DNA from: a virus | Virus record (IMG/VR): IMGVR_UViG_3300024311_000004 | Coordinates: 1-43,294 of that record | DNA: 43,294 nucleotides | Reading direction: 5' to 3' (one strand) | Shown: piece by piece, positions 39,001 to 43,294 of the stretch | Layout of the letters: every line of letters starts with the position of its first letter | How positions within the stretch are numbered: position 1 is the stretch's first letter | Notes under the pieces: generated by a model | Told to the model about the DNA's origin: nothing | The model's input: the letters and a program-made list of their open reading frames with translations, nothing else | Databases searched by the model: none | Made by a program: the position numbers and the translations under genes

Positions 39001-40030
39001 CCAGCCTGCGCTTACAACGGCTGCTCCGCTGGGCATTGAGCTTGGTGGCACTGGGGCCATCACGCAGGAAGACGCTCGGATTGCAATGGGCGGGTTTCAA
39101 CAGGTTGATTACTATATTAGCGGCGCAATTGCAGGCGTGATGACAACGTCTGGAATAAACGTATTGACTTACAATACGGCTGCTGTGCTTACTATTGAAG
39201 GCATTTCGCCATCTGTGGGTGATACGGTTTTTGTTGGCGGACAGACAGGCACCACAACACCTACCAACATTGCAAATGGGCCGTGGATTATTACGAGAGT
39301 TGGAACTGCAAGTGTTACAACAGAATTGACGCGCCCGCCATGGTTTTCTGGAACCGTAAAAAATAACACTATATGTGTTATTAAATATGGCAATGGAAGC
39401 GCCGGAACTGCAAGAGCTGCTATTGGCCCAGTAACTACATCAAAAGTAGACATTACTGTTGGGACAACTGCAATAACTGCACCTCTTGTCTCTTCTAGAA
39501 ACAGCAACGCAGTTACCGCTGCCAACACATTTAATGGGCGTCAAACATTTGTAGCAAATTCAACTACAGTTAATCCGATTAGCTTCAGCACAGCGGCAAA
39601 CAACCTTTTGTCCACCCGCGCACTCGGCGCTCTTGAGTGGGACAACACGCAGCTTTACATTACCGAGTCCAATCAGTTCTCTGTGCTTAACAGAACGCCA
39701 ATTGCCACGGCAATGGTGCTTATTAACGCGCAGACTAGCACTAGTGCGATCCCTGCGCTGGCCGACGCTGGAAAACTAATCACGCTCAGTAACCCAAATC
39801 CAATTGCGGTAACAATTGCCGCTGACACAGGCTCTGTTACGACCGACTTTCCTGTTGGCACACAGCTTCTAATGATGCAGCTTGACGCAGGTCAGGTGAC
39901 AGTGTCCGGGGCCGCTGGTGTAACCATTGTTAGCAAGAACGGGACAAAAACTGCTGGTCAATACTCGCTGATTTCGCTAATCAAAATAGCCGGGAACCAG
40001 TGGGTCGTTGGTGGCGATGCAACAACTTAA
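36008..40030 (+). CDS. Large tail fibre/host-recognition protein (1340 aa)
   Basis: This is a 1340-aa protein. Residues 1-36 match the N-terminus of the fibre at 34220. It has multiple repeats: TTAQLSGFATT/TTQLGGYATT (~450-490), and SNGGTGATD..SALANLG four times near residues 143, 507, 962 and 1014. A roughly 125-residue unit about 310-435 is repeated at about 1035-1165 (NGPWI...TRP-WFSG). A beta-rich globular tip lies at the C-terminus (~1180-1340). Repeat fibre architecture indicates a trimeric shaft and receptor-binding end. The 36008 start has no SD. Confidence 0.8.
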   Translation: MPDIKISNLPVATVVNDSDIVVLNQGGDTKTAAKSLIVAGLATTSQISGLNSAQVAALTSSQIATITPASIGALATEAASGFASTADIQGIAFTSQLSGFVSTSQISGFTNSAQVQALASAQIAAITPASIGAFATSDVIAISNGGTGATDAVSALANLGAASSQQLNAYVLKSGSTMEGRLIMAATTDQAKANIGGLIATLNPSTVTAGDVWISSQSKLTFSPSSGVNVTVPGLTQSNTFNQPQTIGVGGTSTSLAVNQSGTGRAATFAANSTAPAVAITQTGTGAALSVDSKGISFYDGTVQTGGTSHYVTGLAALVNQAGTPNIGVAPNTFTYTSFGTPQLDGQNVSLGVVVLFTAQSDAKQNGPWIVTTMNTGSSGAILTRPAWFSGAIYQGVTVSVGAGNTRSGYIYNVGKATSGAINVGTSDISVSVVNYNQNAVGTAQISGFATTAQLGSYATTSQISGIATTAQLSGFATTTQLGGYATTTQISTLQPALTSAAPLAISQGGTGATTDIAALTNLGALSATAAAGGDLSGNYPNPTVAKIQGQDVSAAAPTNGQVLTWNGSAWVATAPAAGGSGGGGVLFYFNNATAGGTIPAGAKELGRVAEIGQTTITSGTLTPTVWTPIAGFVSDNDPLDPNLEFLPAGIFDFNVWCTGTANINAPTLLRAVVYRWTGSTSIQVGNPSGSAVVANGPASTQTAISMVIPQTDIDPTDRLYIVLEAQASGSGHTISIDLGNNTPSHVHTTIPSVGGTGVVKVINGVPQNPASLITDSDVSSAAPLALNKIQMSQVSVSAGTGLTGGGDLSTSRTLALQTTGIPAITGAGSSVAVPVISANIYGQITALTTEAIAVGGSGTVTSITAGTGLSGGTITASGTIALETAGPGVLTNVGSSAAVPVISVDAYGRISALQTASLSQLGAGTVTSIAMTSQVSGLSFSPTSAITDNGTFNLTGTLDISNGGTGATDAPSALSNLGGITSASLSGLATTDQLSAYQPALTTAAPLGIELGGTGAITQEDARIAMGGFQQVDYYISGAIAGVMTTSGINVLTYNTAAVLTIEGISPSVGDTVFVGGQTGTTTPTNIANGPWIITRVGTASVTTELTRPPWFSGTVKNNTICVIKYGNGSAGTARAAIGPVTTSKVDITVGTTAITAPLVSSRNSNAVTAANTFNGRQTFVANSTTVNPISFSTAANNLLSTRALGALEWDNTQLYITESNQFSVLNRTPIATAMVLINAQTSTSAIPALADAGKLITLSNPNPIAVTIAADTGSVTTDFPVGTQLLMMQLDAGQVTVSGAAGVTIVSKNGTKTAGQYSLISLIKIAGNQWVVGGDATT

Positions 40031-40033
40031 TTT

Positions 40034-42202
40034 ATGCTAGCTTTACTTGGCAGCCTTAGGAAAGCTGGAGGCGCTCCTCCAAGTCCTAGTTTTATAACCA
40101 ATTCGCTTAGGTTTCGCTCAAGTGCATCTACCTACTTAAGCCGGACATTTGCAACGCCGACAAGCTCTACTGTTTTTACTTGGTCCGCATGGGTAAAACG
40201 TGGATCCACTAACGCAACATTTAGGTTATTTGGAGCAAGCACAAATACAAGCCTTGGGTTTAATGCAGCAGATAACCTTGTATTAACGCTTAACGGCACC
40301 GCAGCAATTATAACAACATCTGTTTATAGAGATCCGCTTGCTTGGTACCATATTGTTTACGCCCAAAACGGAGCAGCTCAAACAATTTATGTAAACGGAT
40401 CTTCCGTTGGCACTGGAACAACTGCAAATACTGTTTTTAATACAGCTATTGTGCATCAACTTGGAGCCGCAAATACACTAAATTATTTCGACGGTTATCT
40501 TACGGAAGTCAATTTTATTGATGGTCAAGCACTCACGCCCGCATCGTTTGGTGAAATTAACGCAACCACTGGCGTGTGGTCTCCAAAGCAGTACGCTGGC
40601 ACTTACGGCATAAATGGCTTCCGTTTGCGATTTAATGATATATCGTCCATATCGGCGCTTGGCGCAGACGGCTCAGGAAGCGGAAACAATTGGAATCCAA
40701 CAAACACATCACTGACAACTGGCGTAACATACGACAGCATGGTTGATGTTCCAATGAATTACAGCGATGGGCAAAACGGAAGAGGAAATTATGCTGTAAT
40801 AAATTCGCTCAATCCAATAACAACAGCTTCCTTAACTTCTGCAAACCTTCAAACAGCTTCCGCAGCTTCTCAAGCTATTGTTGGGAGCATGTCAATGGAT
40901 AACGGAAGTTGGTATTGGGAAATACAATACAACGCTGCAACCGCGGATCAATTGGTTGGGGTGTACAAAACATCTGCAACCACTATTTCGGTTACGCCAA
41001 CAACCAATGTTATTGGTGTAAGGTTTAATGCCGACACGGGAGATTTGGATTACACTGTTGACGGAACATCATACAGCTCGATTGCCACAGGACTTACTGG
41101 AGGAGGATACATTCCATACGCAGCCTCTGCAACAAACGCTAAAATTATCTATGCTAACTTTGGCCAGCGTCCGTTTCAGTATACGCGACCTGCCGGGTTT
41201 AACGCGCTTAACACAAACAATCTTTCAAATCCAACAATTGTTAATCCGGCAAATTATGTTGCCGCCACAATCTACACTGGCACAGCTAGCGTGCGATCGT
41301 TGTCAAACATCACAAACGGTGTGTCATTCCAGCCAAATTTAGTGTGGATTAAATCTCGTGCGTCAGCAAATCATGCGCTGTTTGATTCTGTAAGAGGGGC
41401 AACAAATTACATTTCATCTAACACAACTGCAACTCAAGTTACTAATGCCAATACGCTTACGGCGTTTACAGCAAACGGATTTGATCTCGGCACAGACATA
41501 ACGCTGGTTAATGCAAATGCTGGTTCTTATGTGGCGTGGCAGTGGAAAGAAAGTGCCACCTCAGGAGTAGACATTGTTTCGTACACAGGCACAGGCGCAA
41601 GCACTACAATTGCCCACAATTTAGGCGTTGTTCCTGCAATGATTATTGTAAAACGGTTAACTGGAGCTGTTAGCAACTGGCAGGTATATCATACCTCAAT
41701 CCCGGCTACAGACAGCATGCAGCTTAATACGCAAAATCAAGCAGCGGCGGCTCCAACAGTGTGGGACAATACAGCTCCAACCTTAAATAGCTTTAGCATT
41801 GGGGCGTCTTCTGATGTAAATGCCATTGGCATAAGTTACATTGCATATTGTTTTGCTGAAATTTCAGGGTTTAGCAAATTTGGTGTATATCAAGGCAACT
41901 CAAATCTTTCTGGCCAATTTGTAAATTGCAATTTTACTCCTAAAATAATTTTAATAAAAAATTCTATTTTAAGCGGATCTGGGTCTGATTGGTTTATTTA
42001 CGATTCATCTAGAGGAATAAATGCCAAGCCCGCACTTAGAGCAAACGCAGTGTTTTCTGAAATAACAACCGCTAACCTTGATTTTATTTCAACTGGGTTT
42101 AAATTAAGAAGTAATCAAGCCGACATAAACGGAAGCGGAAACAATTATATTTTTGCAGCTTTTGCAGAAGCTCCATTTAAACACGCATTAGCCAAATTTT
42201 AA
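40034..42202 (+). CDS. Adhesin with concanavalin/LamG- and SPRY-like domains (722 aa)
   Basis: This is a 722-aa protein. Residues ~20-200 look like a LamG/concanavalin lectin-type domain (RSSASTYLSRTF, FTWSAWVKRGST, WYHIVYAQNGAAQTIYVNGSSV, FDGYLTEVNFIDGQAL). Residues ~285-400 resemble a SPRY-like fold (MDNGSWYWEIQYN, GVRFNADTGDLDY). Residues ~420-720 carry a repeated jelly-roll-type part (NLVWIKSRASANHALFD, PAMIIVKRLTGAVSNWQVYH, FTPKIILIKN). Sugar-binding surface adhesin is the likely role. The recurring TAATTTATG start context is used. Confidence 0.75.
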   Translation: MLALLGSLRKAGGAPPSPSFITNSLRFRSSASTYLSRTFATPTSSTVFTWSAWVKRGSTNATFRLFGASTNTSLGFNAADNLVLTLNGTAAIITTSVYRDPLAWYHIVYAQNGAAQTIYVNGSSVGTGTTANTVFNTAIVHQLGAANTLNYFDGYLTEVNFIDGQALTPASFGEINATTGVWSPKQYAGTYGINGFRLRFNDISSISALGADGSGSGNNWNPTNTSLTTGVTYDSMVDVPMNYSDGQNGRGNYAVINSLNPITTASLTSANLQTASAASQAIVGSMSMDNGSWYWEIQYNAATADQLVGVYKTSATTISVTPTTNVIGVRFNADTGDLDYTVDGTSYSSIATGLTGGGYIPYAASATNAKIIYANFGQRPFQYTRPAGFNALNTNNLSNPTIVNPANYVAATIYTGTASVRSLSNITNGVSFQPNLVWIKSRASANHALFDSVRGATNYISSNTTATQVTNANTLTAFTANGFDLGTDITLVNANAGSYVAWQWKESATSGVDIVSYTGTGASTTIAHNLGVVPAMIIVKRLTGAVSNWQVYHTSIPATDSMQLNTQNQAAAAPTVWDNTAPTLNSFSIGASSDVNAIGISYIAYCFAEISGFSKFGVYQGNSNLSGQFVNCNFTPKIILIKNSILSGSGSDWFIYDSSRGINAKPALRANAVFSEITTANLDFISTGFKLRSNQADINGSGNNYIFAAFAEAPFKHALAKF

Positions 42203-42205
42203 CTT

Positions 42206-42538
42206 ATGGCTCACTTTGCTGAAATTATTGACGGTGTAGTTCAACGTGTAATTGTTGCAGAGCAAGACTTCATTGACGCCATTCCGGGCCAATGGGTTCA
42301 GACTAGCTACAACACGCGGGGCGGCCAGCATCCAGAAGGGCGTCCATTACGCAAAAACTACGCTGGGGTTGGTCACATTTACGACAGTGTCAGGGATGCT
42401 TTCTATGTCCCTCAACCGCATCGATCATGGGTGCTTGACGAAGAGACATGCTTTTGGAATCCACCAACCCCGTATCCAGCGGATGGAGGCGCGCACACAT
42501 GGGATGAGGCGTCCTTATCTTGGATTCCTGCTCTTTAA
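42206..42538 (+). CDS. Tail-associated conserved protein (complete copy)
   Basis: This is the complete 110-aa version of the truncated gene at 1-267. MAHFAEIIDGVVQRVIVAEQ is followed by the conserved Trp-rich core (QWVQTSYNTRGGQHPEG), then CFWNPP and the final WDEASLSWIP. It follows the adhesin immediately (TAACTTATG), a common place for tail fibre-associated small proteins. A role in fibre assembly is plausible but unproven. Confidence 0.75.
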   Translation: MAHFAEIIDGVVQRVIVAEQDFIDAIPGQWVQTSYNTRGGQHPEGRPLRKNYAGVGHIYDSVRDAFYVPQPHRSWVLDEETCFWNPPTPYPADGGAHTWDEASLSWIPAL

Positions 42539-42541
42539 TTT

Positions 42542-42802
42542 ATGGCAAAAAAATCTGTATCACTCGCAGTGGGGCGCGGCGAAAAGTTGCCTGTGTCTAA
42601 AGGCGCAGGCCTGACAGCAAAAGGTCGAGCCAAGTACAATCGAGCTACTGGCAGCAACCTTAAGGCTCCTGCACCCAACCCAAAAACCAAAGCTGATGCT
42701 GGCCGCAAGAAGTCATTCTGTGCTAGGATGGCTGGCGTCGTAGCCAAGGCTAAAGGCCCAGCAGAACGGGCCAAGGCAAGCATGCGGCGCTGGAAGTGCT
42801 AA
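42542..42802 (+). CDS. Second copy of small basic protein (DUF6321-like)
   Basis: This 86-aa protein is orthologous to 271-531, with R3K, S51A and R78K. The many silent changes versus few residue changes show purifying selection on both variants. Confidence 0.75.
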   Translation: MAKKSVSLAVGRGEKLPVSKGAGLTAKGRAKYNRATGSNLKAPAPNPKTKADAGRKKSFCARMAGVVAKAKGPAERAKASMRRWKC

Positions 42803-42806
42803 TCTT

Positions 42807-42953
42807 ATGAAGAAAGGACTATACTCCAACATCCACGCCAAACGCGAGCGTATCGCCGCTGGCAGCAAAGAACGCATGCGCAAGCCCGGCAGCAAAGGTG
42901 CGCCAACTGCAAAGGCATTTAGACAATCCGCCAAAACAGCAAAGAAGAAGTAG
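42807..42953 (+). CDS. Second copy of 48-aa basic protein
   Basis: This matches 533-679 with A8S. It starts after a small spacer (TAATCTTATG), three bases longer than in the left copy. Confidence 0.7.
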   Translation: MKKGLYSNIHAKRERIAAGSKERMRKPGSKGAPTAKAFRQSAKTAKKK

Positions 42954-42955
42954 TT

Positions 42956-43135
42956 ATGGACGAGTTCATTGCCAAGGTTCTTAACCACATCTTTGAGCAA
43001 GGCCTGACGGTGTCCCTGCTGGCATTGGCGCTGTATTACCTGCATAGTAAACTAAACAAACTAGAAGTAAAAATCACCGAGTGCGAGCAAGACCGGCTCA
43101 AGCTCTGGGAAAGAATCGCTCAACTACACGACTGA
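42956..43135 (+). CDS. Second copy of small membrane/coiled-coil lysis-type protein
   Basis: The 59-aa counterpart of 682-861, with several conservative changes (for example S6A, T10N, D14E, S41T). Stop is TGA rather than TAA. Membrane span and coiled coil are preserved. Confidence 0.65.
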   Translation: MDEFIAKVLNHIFEQGLTVSLLALALYYLHSKLNKLEVKITECEQDRLKLWERIAQLHD

Positions 43136-43136
43136 T

Positions 43137-43292
43137 ATGAAAGAATACCTCAAACAACCCTCCACTTGGCTTGGACTTGCTAAACTTGGCGCTGCTGTTG
43201 GATTGTACAGCACTGGCATCGGTGGCGCTATTGCCCAAGGAGTTATGGCAATCTTTGGCATTATTGACGTAATCCGCAACGAGAAACGGTGA
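43137..43292 (+). CDS. Second copy of candidate holin
   Basis: The 51-aa counterpart of 866-1021, differing at residue 4 (Y instead of H). The stop again overlaps the next start (GTGA at 43289-43292), whose endolysin gene runs off the end. Confidence 0.6.
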   Translation: MKEYLKQPSTWLGLAKLGAAVGLYSTGIGGAIAQGVMAIFGIIDVIRNEKR

Positions 43293-43294
43293 TT

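Larger units (their letters stand above)
42272..43294. repeat. Right copy of diverged terminal repeat
   Basis: Homologous to 1-1023; see that entry. It ends two codons into a second endolysin copy (GTG 43289), so the right end of the window is truncated. The final ~113 bases are identical to the left copy, as expected where an assembly graph path stops. Confidence 0.85.

Overview
The window looks like an almost complete genome of an uncultivated double-stranded DNA tailed phage. Every recognisable gene is on the + strand, genes are packed with 1-134 base overlaps, and the set includes large terminase, portal, scaffold, major capsid, connector, fibres, internal ejection-type proteins and a lysis cassette. 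No tape-measure, tail-tube or sheath protein is visible, while a block of large internal proteins is, so a short-tailed (podovirus-like) virion is the best guess. The host cannot be named from sequence. There is an excisionase-like HTH protein but no integrase, so I see no good evidence for a temperate lifestyle.

Layout. 1-1494: truncated end of a tail-associated gene, small conserved proteins, two small membrane proteins and an M15-type endolysin. 1498-4964: zinc-ribbon protein, tail structural protein, collar-domain fibre, small accessory protein. 4831-12941: four consecutive candidate internal/ejection proteins, the last 1633 aa. 12928-18200: replication and recombination (candidate ssDNA-binding protein, HTH protein, Holliday-junction-type nuclease, possible loader, a DnaB-like helicase divided over two separated genes, a RecB/Cas4-like exonuclease between them). 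18197-22214: a ladder of very small early-type genes, including Tad2-like and Lar-like candidates and a candidate small terminase. 22215-22598: repeat-rich non-coding block. 22599-24675: accessory module of an amidoligase-family protein, a class II glutamine amidotransferase and a small membrane protein. 24676-25154 and 25566-26037: two more non-coding blocks around one unknown gene. 26038-34216: terminase, portal, scaffold, capsid and connector genes. 34220-42202: four large adhesin/fibre-type genes. 42206-43294: a second, diverged copy of the first 1023 bases.

The ends are homologous but not identical (1-1023 versus 42272-43294; in one fully compared gene about 23 of 261 bases differ but only 3 amino acids). 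The simplest reading is a circularly permuted or circular assembly of about 42.27 kb, closed over two coexisting strain variants.

How the genes work together: the phage appears to bring a helicase, an ssDNA-binding protein and nucleases but no DNA polymerase, primase or RNA polymerase, so it should depend on the host replisome and transcription. Early small genes tend to have strong Shine-Dalgarno sites and ATGA stop/start overlaps. Structural genes mostly lack them and start a few bases after the previous stop in a TAA-(C/T)TTATG context. The most unusual parts are the split helicase and the amidoligase/amidotransferase pair, whose members share a FYCEGC zinc-ribbon motif.
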